From a virus, in the IMG/VR virus record IMGVR_UViG_3300042478_002267, positions 1-41,833 of that record: a stretch of DNA of 41,833 nucleotides; one strand, 5' to 3'. The notes under the pieces are model-generated. The model saw only the letters and a list, made by a program, of their open reading frames with translations. It did not search any database and was not told the origin of the DNA. Both the position numbers and the translations under genes were made by a program. Below, one piece after another: positions 34,923 to 41,833 of this stretch. Every line of letters starts with the position of its first letter. Positions within the stretch are counted from its first letter, which is position 1.

Positions 34923-37691
34923 ATGGAAAATAACAATCAAAATCTAACAGTTTGGCAAAAACTTTCCAAGACTTTTGGTCCTGATAGCACCTTAGGTCAA
35001 GGAAGACCAGACTACAAACTAGATAAAAAAGAAATTTTAAAAACTCAAGATAAAGCTGAGTATGAAAGGGCAAAACTCCAAAATCAACAATCTTTATATC
35101 TAAGCACCAATTGGGCGAAAGTTGAAAACAATTTATATACCCAAGCGGTTTATTATGAACCAACAAGATTGGCGGCGTTTTACGATTACGAATCAATGGA
35201 ATATTGTTTGGCGGGAGATACTAAAATTGCAACCCCGAACGGTTTTATCACAATTAAAGAGTTATCGGAAAAAGGTAGGGATTATGAATTTATTACTTAT
35301 GCATATGATCATAACCTTAAAAAAGTAGTTCCCGCAGTAGCTAGAAACGCCCATTATACTAGAGATGAAATGACATATAAAGTCACGTTTGATGACGGTA
35401 GTCATATTATTGCAACATGGGAACACCAATTTATGAAAAGAGATGGTTCATTTGAACGGGTTATGAATTTAAAGCCTGGAGATTCAATGATGCCATTTTA
35501 TCGTAAATCTTTTTATAATAACAAGAAATATAATTGGGTTTACACTTGTAATTCTGTAGAGGGTCATAATGGTTGGGTTTCAGAACACAATTTAGTTGCT
35601 GAATGGTTTTATGATGTTAAAGTAAACGAAGACGAGGAAGTGCATCATATTGATTTTGATGGTAAAAATAATTTACCTGAAAACCTACAAATAATGAAGA
35701 TATCTGAACACAGAGCATATCATGCAAGACTAAATAACGAAAAATTATGGTCTAATCCTGATTATAGAAACAAAATGTCTGAAGTCGCAAAAAGAAAGGG
35801 TAAATTAGTTTGGGGTGGAAGACGAAGTGGTGATAAAAATCCAGCTTACATAAAAATAGGTTGGGATAACATTATTGAAACTGCAAGAAAAATAAAAACC
35901 TTGAAGGGAACCGCTAAACAATTAAATGTATCTTACCGAAAGTTACAAAGAGAAATCGTTTCAAATGGATATCAAGATTGGGGAACTTTTTTAACCGCAT
36001 ACGGAATACAGAAATCACCATACTCAACAGCTAAAGCAAAAAAAGATATAATTAACTTAAACCATAAAATAGTATCAATTGAACCTCATGGTGTTGTGCC
36101 TGTTTATGATTTGACTGTTCCTGGATATAAAAATTTTGCTACAGACTCAATTTTTTCACATAACACTCCCGAAATCTCAACCGCACTTGACATATACGCT
36201 GAAGAATCAACTACCCCAGATCAAAATGGTTATATTTTACAAGTATATTCTGAATCAAAAAGAATCAAAAGTATTTTAGTTGATTTATTTGTTAATACAT
36301 TAGACATAAACACTAATTTACCGATGTGGATTAGAAACATGTGTAAATATGGTGATAATTTTGTTTATCTGAAATTAGACCCTGAAAAAGGGGTTACAGG
36401 ATGCCTTCAATTACCAAACATCGAAATCGAAAGATTAGAAAGAGGTATTGATTCAAGAACATATAACGCGACAATTAATGTTAATAGAAAGGCCTTGAAA
36501 TTTGCGTGGAAAGCAAGGGAAGCCGAATTTAATACTTGGGAGGTTGCCCACTTTAGATTGTTGGGTGATGATAGAAAACTTCCTTATGGAACATCAATGT
36601 TAGAAAAGGCTCGTCGTATTTGGAAACAATTAGTATTGTCTGAAGATGCGATGTTAATCTATAGAACATCAAGAGCACCCGAAAGGAGAGTTTTCAAAGT
36701 TTTCGTTGGTAACATGGATGACAAAGATGTTGAGCCATATGTTCAAAGAGTTGCAAACAAATTTAAAAGAGATCAAATTGTTGATAGAAAAACAGGAAAT
36801 GTGGATTTAAGATTTAACCAAATGGCAGTGGATCAAGATTATTTTATTCCTGTAAGAGACGCCGCTCAAGCAAGTCCAATTGAGACATTACCGGGAGCAA
36901 CTAACCTTTCAGAAATCGCAGATATTGAGTATATCCAAAAGAAATTGGTTACAGCACTTCGTATTCCTAAAGCGTATTTAGGTTTTGAGGAACCTGTAGG
37001 TGATGGTAAAAACTTATCACTATTGGATATTCGTTTTGCAAGAACAATCAATAGAATTCAAAAATCGGCAATTGCTGAGATGAATAAAATTGCAATCATT
37101 CACTTATTTCTTATGGGATTTGAGGATGAATTATCAAACTTTACGTTACAACTTACAAACCCATCTAAACAAGCAGATTTATTAATGATTGACGTTTGGA
37201 AAGAAAAGGTGATATTATATAAAGATATGGTGTCTGAAATTGCTAAATCAATTCAGCCTACTTCAGCAACATGGGCGAAAAAACATATTTTTGGTTTTTC
37301 TGATGATGAAATCAAAGTCGAACTTAACCAAATCAGAATGGAACGAGCAGTTGCCGCTGAACTTGATAATACGGCAACTATTATTACAAAAACAGGTATT
37401 TTTGATACGGTTGATAGATTATACAAAACCGTAACTGGAGGAACTGCATCTGCAGGAGGAGCTGCCGCTCCACCAGCGGGAGGAGAAGGAGGAGCACCAC
37501 CTCCACCACCAGCGGGAGGAGAAGAAGGAGGAGCACCCCCAATTCCTGAATCAATAAGAAAGGATAAAAACAAACTCATATTAGAATCAGAAATTGATGA
37601 TTTTGATGAAGACGAATTTTTAGATTTTCAAAAAGTTAATAACACTTTAGGTGAGGTAACCGATGAATTATCAAAACTTTTAGGTGATTAA
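34923..37691 (+). CDS. Portal vertex protein (T4 gp20-like) interrupted by an intein
   Basis: A 922-residue precursor: N-extein residues 1-94, intein 95-414, C-extein 415-922, giving a spliced portal of 602 residues (T4 gp20 is 524). The extein has the gp20-type core: STALDIYAEESTTPDQNG, FVNTLDINTNLPMWIRNMCK, DDRKLPYGTSMLEKARRIWK, RAPERRVFKVFVGNM and ALRIPKAYLGFE. The portal is the dodecameric ring through which DNA enters, on which terminase and neck dock. The C-terminus has a Gly/Pro/Ala-rich tract (APPAGGEGGAPPPPPAGGEE) before an acidic tail. Confidence 0.9.
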   Translation: MENNNQNLTVWQKLSKTFGPDSTLGQGRPDYKLDKKEILKTQDKAEYERAKLQNQQSLYLSTNWAKVENNLYTQAVYYEPTRLAAFYDYESMEYCLAGDTKIATPNGFITIKELSEKGRDYEFITYAYDHNLKKVVPAVARNAHYTRDEMTYKVTFDDGSHIIATWEHQFMKRDGSFERVMNLKPGDSMMPFYRKSFYNNKKYNWVYTCNSVEGHNGWVSEHNLVAEWFYDVKVNEDEEVHHIDFDGKNNLPENLQIMKISEHRAYHARLNNEKLWSNPDYRNKMSEVAKRKGKLVWGGRRSGDKNPAYIKIGWDNIIETARKIKTLKGTAKQLNVSYRKLQREIVSNGYQDWGTFLTAYGIQKSPYSTAKAKKDIINLNHKIVSIEPHGVVPVYDLTVPGYKNFATDSIFSHNTPEISTALDIYAEESTTPDQNGYILQVYSESKRIKSILVDLFVNTLDINTNLPMWIRNMCKYGDNFVYLKLDPEKGVTGCLQLPNIEIERLERGIDSRTYNATINVNRKALKFAWKAREAEFNTWEVAHFRLLGDDRKLPYGTSMLEKARRIWKQLVLSEDAMLIYRTSRAPERRVFKVFVGNMDDKDVEPYVQRVANKFKRDQIVDRKTGNVDLRFNQMAVDQDYFIPVRDAAQASPIETLPGATNLSEIADIEYIQKKLVTALRIPKAYLGFEEPVGDGKNLSLLDIRFARTINRIQKSAIAEMNKIAIIHLFLMGFEDELSNFTLQLTNPSKQADLLMIDVWKEKVILYKDMVSEIAKSIQPTSATWAKKHIFGFSDDEIKVELNQIRMERAVAAELDNTATIITKTGIFDTVDRLYKTVTGGTASAGGAAAPPAGGEGGAPPPPPAGGEEGGAPPIPESIRKDKNKLILESEIDDFDEDEFLDFQKVNNTLGEVTDELSKLLGD
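35205..36164 (+). mobile_element. Intein with HNH endonuclease in the portal gene
   Basis: 320 in-frame codons. The first residue is Cys (CLAGDTKIATPNGF, block A) and the last is Asn after His (DSIFSHN), with Thr as +1 extein residue. Block F/G-type VPVYDLTVPGYKNFAT is present, and TWEHQFM carries the block B-like His. The middle contains a HNH-type core (EEVHHIDFDGKNNLPENLQI) and an HTH/NUMOD-like segment (LKGTAKQLNVSYRKLQREIV). Such inteins splice themselves out and home into intein-less alleles. Confidence 0.9.
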
Positions 37692-37704
37692 TTTTTTTAT
37701 TAGA

Positions 37705-37712
37705 TATTTATA
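37705..37712 (+). promoter_or_regulatory. TATTTATA box
   Basis: Lies 15 nt before the ATG at 37728. Confidence 0.4.
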
Positions 37713-37727
37713 TAACAAAAAGAAATT

Positions 37728-38441
37728 ATGATTGGGGAATTAAAATCAAAAATAGAAAAATATTTAACGGAATCTTATAAAAAAAATAATTTAAAAGATA
37801 ATTTATTTGTCTTTGAGGAATTAGTCCTTAAAAACAAAAATATTTCCAAAATATTTTATTTATATGATGAACTACAACAACCAAAGGGTTTGTCTGAGTC
37901 ATTAGCCAACGAATTTATTTTTGAATCAATAACGGCATACGAAAATTTAATTAACAAAGTAACACCAACACAAATTAGAGAAATAAAAGCTTGGGTTGGT
38001 CATGTTAAATGTGAAAACAAATACAAAAATATTGATGATCTTTTCTCAAAGAACGTCCTAACTTTAGAAAACAAAATTAAAAGTAAAAAAGTAATCTTGG
38101 AAAGTCTAAAATCAAAAGGACAAACCCAAAAAGAAATAATCAATGTTCCTTTAAAATCTATGGTGAATGTTGCAAATAAAACAATTGATAGTTTTTTATC
38201 TTCTTTAAATGAAAATGAAAGAAAAGAATTGAAGGTTTTGTTATCAACGCCAAAAGAAACTTTGATAGAAAACTATAACAAAGAGAAAAAAATAGTTTTA
38301 GAAAAATTATCGAACAAAAAACAAAATGAAACAGATAAAGAAACTATAAACACGATCGATCAAGTGTTAAGTAAAATTCAAACAGAATCTTTTTCAGAAC
38401 TTAATTATTACAAATTAAAAAATTTAAACGAAGGTCTTTAA
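37728..38441 (+). CDS. Helical phage protein, prohead-module position
   Basis: A 237-residue Lys/Glu/Asn-rich helical protein; N-terminus MIGELKSKIEKYLTESYKKN contains an LTE site. It lies between portal and protease, where T4 has small prohead core proteins (gp67/gp68), so a core role is possible but not shown by sequence. Its 3' end overlaps the bS21 gene on the other strand by 18 nt. Confidence 0.6.
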   Translation: MIGELKSKIEKYLTESYKKNNLKDNLFVFEELVLKNKNISKIFYLYDELQQPKGLSESLANEFIFESITAYENLINKVTPTQIREIKAWVGHVKCENKYKNIDDLFSKNVLTLENKIKSKKVILESLKSKGQTQKEIINVPLKSMVNVANKTIDSFLSSLNENERKELKVLLSTPKETLIENYNKEKKIVLEKLSNKKQNETDKETINTIDQVLSKIQTESFSELNYYKLKNLNEGL

Positions 38442-38609
38442 TTTTTGATTAAAAATTGCCCGTTTTAATTTTAATCTTTTTTTTATAGATTTTTTTACAA
38501 ATTCTTTCCTTTCAAAAAGAATCAGATTTTGTTTCGTCTTATTTACCTTTGATTTTAAGTCTTTAATTGACTTTTCAACATTTCCTTTTTTTACCTCAAC
38601 TTTCAACAT
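38424..38609 (-). CDS. rpsU: Ribosomal protein bS21
   Basis: A 61-residue basic protein; the ATG at 38609 (MLKVEVKKGNVEKSIKDLKS) is chosen because it aligns with bS21 starts and the upstream 20 codons of the frame include the promoter. The conserved bS21 layout is present: short strand, helix EKSIKDLKSKVNKT, then the basic helix LFERKEFVKKSIKKRLKLKR. bS21 sits next to the 16S 3' end; in Flavobacteriia it helps hide the anti-Shine-Dalgarno. Phage bS21 is known from large phages, including ones infecting Bacteroidetes. It is alone on the - strand in the virion region with its own promoter. Confidence 0.8.
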   Translation of the reverse strand: MLKVEVKKGNVEKSIKDLKSKVNKTKQNLILFERKEFVKKSIKKRLKLKRAIFNQKLKTFV

Positions 38610-38627
38610 ACAATTAAATATTTGATT

Positions 38628-38658
38628 CAAATATAATATTTGTTTATAATTTAACAAA
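38628..38658 (-). promoter_or_regulatory. Promoter of phage bS21
   Basis: On the - strand TTTG (38658-38655), 19 nt, TATATTTG (38635-38628); a full consensus match. Confidence 0.75.
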
Positions 38659-38686
38659 ATAAACAACACAAATATGAAAAATTTTT

Positions 38687-39154
38687 ATGAAAAAAGGGAA
38701 GACCGTAAAATTGGTTGGATATAAATCCTTTAAATCACAATTTGGAACGATTGATTCCACAAACTTAAAATCAATCTTTATTAATATTCAAACTTGGGTA
38801 GAACCAAAAGATGAATTCGAAAATTGGAACCGAATAATTTTAAACATGACAAGGTCGGTTAAACACACAATTTTAGAAAATATAAACAAAGAATTTTTTG
38901 ACACAAAATTTATTGTAGATTTTGATCTGAGAACAAGTGGTCTACAAACAAAAAAGAAATCATTTTTAAACTTAGAAATGAATCTATTCTTAATAGAAGA
39001 AATTGATTTCAAATCACCAAAACTTAAAAAACTTGTAAAAAATTTGGTTAAATGTATATATTCAGACGTGATGAATAAAAACAAATATTTCAAATTTTAT
39101 CTAACTAAAAACGGAAATCTAAAACCCCTTAAAAAAGAAACTGAAACTCTTTAG
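38687..39154 (+). CDS. Phage protein of unknown function
   Basis: A 155-residue basic protein: VKLVGYKSFKSQFGTIDSTN, then IILNMTRSVKHTILENINKE and FIVDFDLRTSGLQTKKKSF. It has alternating strands and helices and no recognised domain. In position it precedes the protease, interrupted by the GIY-YIG gene. It diverges from bS21 across a shared 77-nt promoter region. Confidence 0.6.
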   Translation: MKKGKTVKLVGYKSFKSQFGTIDSTNLKSIFINIQTWVEPKDEFENWNRIILNMTRSVKHTILENINKEFFDTKFIVDFDLRTSGLQTKKKSFLNLEMNLFLIEEIDFKSPKLKKLVKNLVKCIYSDVMNKNKYFKFYLTKNGNLKPLKKETETL

Positions 39155-39162
39155 TATTTATA
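39155..39162 (+). promoter_or_regulatory. TATTTATA box
   Basis: Lies 19 nt before the GIY-YIG start at 39182; overlaps the preceding stop codon. Confidence 0.4.
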
Positions 39163-39181
39163 TATAAAAATACATGTCAAT

Positions 39182-39859
39182 ATGAATGATCAATCAACAA
39201 TTATTAGTTATATATATTGCTTGAAAGATCCTATAAACTTTAGTATTAAATATATTGGTAAATCGGATAACCCACCTAAAAGGTATATTGAACATATAAG
39301 AAAACACAAACATACTATTACAAAAAAAAATAATTGGATTAAAAAATTAATTTCGATAGATAAAAAACCAATTTTAGAAATATTAGATGTTATTCCGTTT
39401 TCAGAATGGTCATTTTGGGAAAAATATTGGATTGGGTTATTTAAATCGTGGGGATTTAATTTATATAATTTAACTAACGGTGGTGATGGGGGTAATTATG
39501 GCCCTGAATCAAATAGAAAAATATCCGAGAAATTAAAAAATAGAAAATTTTCTGATGAAACTATTAAATTGATGTCGGAATCGGCGAAAAAAAGAAAATT
39601 AACAGAAGAAGGTAGAAAAAAACTATCTAAAAGTAGAACAGGGGGTAAAAATCCTATGTTTGGTAAAAAACAATCATTATTTTGTGTTGAGTCTAAATAT
39701 AAACCAGTTATTCAACTTACAATAGATGGTGAATTTGTTGCTGAATGGAAGTCATTAAAAGAAGTATCTGAATATTTATTAATTAACCGAAACACAATTA
39801 GGATGGTTTGTAATAACCAAAGACGAAGTGCGGGAGGATATAAATGGAAATTTAAATAG
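39182..39859 (+). CDS. GIY-YIG homing endonuclease
   Basis: A 225-residue protein. GIY-YIG core: SYIYCLKDP...IKYIGKSDNPPKRYIEHIR, with the Glu of FWEKYWI and the Asn-Gly segment LTNGGDGG. Then come two NUMOD3 motifs (NRKISEKLKNRKFSDETIKL and TGGKNPMFGKK) and a C-terminal NUMOD1-type unit (WKSLKEVSEYLLINRNTIRM). This is a free-standing phage homing endonuclease inserted directly before the prohead protease gene (3-nt gap). Confidence 0.9.
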   Translation: MNDQSTIISYIYCLKDPINFSIKYIGKSDNPPKRYIEHIRKHKHTITKKNNWIKKLISIDKKPILEILDVIPFSEWSFWEKYWIGLFKSWGFNLYNLTNGGDGGNYGPESNRKISEKLKNRKFSDETIKLMSESAKKRKLTEEGRKKLSKSRTGGKNPMFGKKQSLFCVESKYKPVIQLTIDGEFVAEWKSLKEVSEYLLINRNTIRMVCNNQRRSAGGYKWKFK

Positions 39860-39862
39860 ATA

Positions 39863-40585
39863 ATGAAAGTCAATATAACAAATGAATTAGATAAAAAAAT
39901 GATCCTTGTCGAATATGACGCTGGATATATTGATCCAAACGAAAGAAGAAACTTGTCTATGATTAGAGAAAATCGAGATATGTTGGATCACTCCAAACCA
40001 TTTGAGTTCTATGCGGTTCTTCAAAAATATAATACACCAAATAGAAACGGAAGAATATATCCTGAAAAGATATTAAAAAGAGAAGCCGAGAATTATAAAA
40101 AAATGATTCAAAAGGGAACGGCTCTTTCTGAGTTAAATCACCCTGAATCTTCACTTATAGATCTTGATCGTGTATCACATGCAATTACTGATATATGGTG
40201 GGAAGGTCCTGTATTGTTAGGTAAATTAAAACTTCTTACAAGTCCTGGTTTTCACGAAAGAGGGATTGTATCAACAAAAGGTGACTTAGCAGCAAACTAT
40301 CTTCGTCAGGGTGTTACATTGGGGATTTCTTCTCGTGGAGTAGGTTCCCTTAAAAAAGTTGGTGAACAAAATGAAGTTCAGGATGATTTTGAATTAATTT
40401 GTTTCGATTTAGTTTCATCACCATCAACACCAGGGGCATATCTTTTTAGAGATAAAGATGAAAGATCTCGGTTTGAAGAAAACTTAGATGAAGAGAAAAA
40501 AATGCACGCAGAAAGACATGTTGGTGAAGCTGGATCAAAATCACTTGACTTAATGAATAGATTATCCGATTATTTGAATAAATAA
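39863..40585 (+). CDS. Prohead core protease (T4 gp21-like)
   Basis: A 240-residue protein of the gp21/S80 protease family: YNTPNRNGRIYPEKIL, the catalytic-type ALSELNHPESS (His93), the substrate-site region VSHAITDIWWEG and the catalytic-type LGISSRGVGS (Ser156/157). In T4 this serine protease is activated in the prohead, degrades the core and trims head proteins after (L/I)xE. It is likely to process the leaders of the tagged proteins listed here. It precedes the scaffold gene as in T4 (21-22-23). Confidence 0.9.
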   Translation: MKVNITNELDKKMILVEYDAGYIDPNERRNLSMIRENRDMLDHSKPFEFYAVLQKYNTPNRNGRIYPEKILKREAENYKKMIQKGTALSELNHPESSLIDLDRVSHAITDIWWEGPVLLGKLKLLTSPGFHERGIVSTKGDLAANYLRQGVTLGISSRGVGSLKKVGEQNEVQDDFELICFDLVSSPSTPGAYLFRDKDERSRFEENLDEEKKMHAERHVGEAGSKSLDLMNRLSDYLNK

Positions 40586-40597
40586 AAAAAAATAATT

Positions 40598-40810
40598 ATG
40601 GACGAAAAGTATTTTATTGCGAGAATCACAACTGATATTGTTGATGAGAACACCGGAAAGGTAAAGAAAATGAAAGAAGAAAAATTGGTCAGAGGATATT
40701 CACCGACTGATGTTGAGGCTAAAGTTACAAAGGTATATGAAAATTATACTATGGATTGGCGAATTACCGCTATTGTTGAATCAAAAATTGATGAGGTAAT
40801 CGAAGGGTAA
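40598..40810 (+). CDS. Small phage protein in prohead module
   Basis: A 70-residue charged alpha/beta protein (KYFIARITTDIVDENTGKVK; SPTDVEAKVTKVYENYTMDW) located between protease and scaffold. The family is not recognised. A terminator follows its stop, separating it from the scaffold gene. Confidence 0.65.
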   Translation: MDEKYFIARITTDIVDENTGKVKKMKEEKLVRGYSPTDVEAKVTKVYENYTMDWRITAIVESKIDEVIEG

Positions 40811-40830
40811 ACTCAAGAAAATTTTAATTA

Positions 40831-40867
40831 AAAAGGGAAAAGGAAAAAAATCTTTTTCCCTTTTTTT
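40831..40867 (+). terminator. Rho-independent terminator
   Basis: Stem aagggaaaa/ttttccctt-type (40833-40862) followed by T residues. Confidence 0.75.
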
Positions 40868-40910
40868 ATGCCCAATCGTGTAAAATACAGAACTTTTTGA
40901 AAAATGTGAA

Positions 40911-40918
40911 TATTTATT
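40911..40918 (+). promoter_or_regulatory. TATTTATT box
   Basis: Lies 21 nt before the ATG at 40940. Confidence 0.4.
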
Positions 40919-40939
40919 AGAAAAACTATTTAAAAAAAA

Positions 40940-41833
40940 ATGAGTTACAACAAAAATGTAGTAGAAGATGCTCTATTTCAAATTAAGAATTTGGAAGAGA
41001 CTCTACAAGAAAATGCAAAAGGAATACTTCAGTCTACAATGAGTGAAGAAATCAGACAATTGGTAAAAGAATCTTTGAAAGAACAAGATGAGATTGAACA
41101 ACCCGCAACCGATGACGAAATCGAAGTCGATGATGAAATGGACATGGGTCCTGAAGAAATGGACGATGAGGACATGGAAATGGAACCTGAAGATGACATG
41201 GAAATGGATGATGAAGACATGGAAATGGATGATGAAGACATGGAAATGGAGCCTGAGGATGATATGGAAATGGACGATGAAGAAGACGCTATCGATATGA
41301 CAGATGCTTCCGATGAAGAAGTTTTAAGGGTTTTTAAAGCTATGGGAGACGACGATGGAATCGTTGTGAAAAAAGAAGGTGATTACATCCATCTTACAGA
41401 TGAAGATGATGATTACATGATACAACTAGGAGAGTCCTATAATGAATTAGATGAAGAAGACATGGAAAATATGTATGAAATCGAAATGGATGATGAAACT
41501 AACGAAATGATGGATTCTGACGAAACAATTTATGAAATTGAAATGAGTGGTATGGGTTCTGAAATGGACGAAATGGATGACGAAATGATGGAATCTGATG
41601 ATTACATGATGGAAACGGATGATTACATGATGGAAACGGATGATTACATGATGGAAACGGATGATGAAATGATGGAAATGGATGATTATATGATGGAATC
41701 TAAAAGGTCCAAAAAGTTCAAAAAATCTGTAACTCCAAAAGGTGTAGGAATCGGTAGAGGACCTAAGTTTGGATACGATAAAAAACCAAATATGAGTGGA
41801 GGTTTTTCTGAGAAGAAAAAAGAAGCTTTTGGT
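40940..41833 (+). CDS. Prohead core scaffolding protein (T4 gp22-like), 3' end outside window
   Basis: ATG 40940 opens a frame still open after 298 codons at the window edge. The N-terminus is helical (VVEDALFQIKNLEETLQENA) and includes LVKE and SLKE sites. Residues 55-115 and 185-255 are Met/Asp/Glu repeats (DDEDMEME and DDYMMET units), and the visible end turns basic (KRSKKFKKS). A highly acidic, helical, repeat-rich protein immediately after the gp21-like protease fits the scaffolding core gp22, which is degraded before DNA packaging. The major capsid gene is expected next, beyond the window. Confidence 0.75.
   Translation, partial: MSYNKNVVEDALFQIKNLEETLQENAKGILQSTMSEEIRQLVKESLKEQDEIEQPATDDEIEVDDEMDMGPEEMDDEDMEMEPEDDMEMDDEDMEMDDEDMEMEPEDDMEMDDEEDAIDMTDASDEEVLRVFKAMGDDDGIVVKKEGDYIHLTDEDDDYMIQLGESYNELDEEDMENMYEIEMDDETNEMMDSDETIYEIEMSGMGSEMDEMDDEMMESDDYMMETDDYMMETDDYMMETDDEMMEMDDYMMESKRSKKFKKSVTPKGVGIGRGPKFGYDKKPNMSGGFSEKKKEAFG
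41128..41283 (+). repeat. Tandem acidic repeat (Asp-Met-Glu-Met units) in scaffold gene
   Basis: Repeats of gatgacatggaaatg type, 18-48 bp, in frame. A second block (gattacatgatggaaacg units of 24 bp) lies at about 41603-41690. Confidence 0.8.

Noticed and set aside
41029-41300. Ser/Met repeat frame on the - strand and Lys/Trp/Met frame on the + strand
   Set aside because: Shadows of the acidic scaffold gene, which is open in another frame to the window edge.

Overview
The window reads as part of a large, AT-rich, T4-like (contractile-tail type) phage of a Bacteroidetes, probably flavobacterial, host. The phage assignment rests on a terminase large subunit, a gp20-type portal split by an intein, a gp21-type prohead protease, the start of an acidic core scaffold, a holin-like protein next to an M15 endolysin, and four homing-endonuclease domains. 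The host assignment rests on many promoters of the Bacteroidetes form TTTG-N19/20-TAnnTTTG, flavobacterial-style signal peptides ending in SQ or GQ, almost no Shine-Dalgarno sequences, and DnaK and bS21 proteins of Bacteroidetes character. No host chromosomal genes are visible.

Layout. (1) 1-3430: small accessory genes (a DUF2927-like membrane protein, a GNAT acetyltransferase, a papain-like protein, a secreted protein). (2) 1488-11386: a stable-RNA region with about 28 tRNAs that between them cover all 20 amino acids, several oversized tRNA-like RNAs, and four non-tRNA structured RNAs. It is interrupted by a few genes (YkuK/DUF458-like, HNH and Vsr/DUF559-like endonucleases, small proteins). 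Host-style promoters and boxA-like antitermination sequences precede many of the RNAs. (3) 11387-13816: an array of six small ORFs plus a 13-codon remnant, separated by seven attC-like inverted repeats that resemble integron gene cassettes. No integrase is visible. (4) 13817-17435: small phage genes and the lysis cluster. (5) 17460-19015: a structured RNA of about 900 nt on the + strand facing a phage tmRNA on the - strand. (6) 19031-28634: proteostasis and accessory genes: an M20/M42-like peptidase, secreted CAP-domain and unknown proteins, and divergent ClpC-like and DnaK genes. (7) 28651-41833: virion morphogenesis, with a nucleotidyltransferase-like protein, Pro-rich and Lys-rich proteins, terminase, a Thr-Pro repeat protein, portal with intein, ribosomal protein bS21 (opposite strand), a GIY-YIG endonuclease, prohead protease and scaffold.

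How the parts may work together. The tRNAs, tmRNA, bS21 and boxA-equipped RNA operons suggest extensive takeover of host translation. DnaK, a ClpC-like unfoldase that keeps a ClpP-docking-like VGF loop, and tmRNA suggest takeover of protein quality control. At least five small proteins share an N-terminal leader that looks like a T4-type capsid-targeting propeptide and carries (L/I)xE sites that the encoded gp21-like protease could cut. A TATTTAT(A/T) box sits 3-40 nt upstream of some 20 genes, including almost all virion transcription units, and is a candidate phage-specific promoter.

The strongest leads for undescribed biology are the cassette array (including two attC-like sites that supply a start codon and an N-terminal peptide to the next cassette), the two large RNAs that share a promoter/hairpin/boxA front end, and the odd tRNA-like RNAs. 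Everything here was read by eye. Family names are recognitions from motifs, not search results, and RNA folds were paired by hand.
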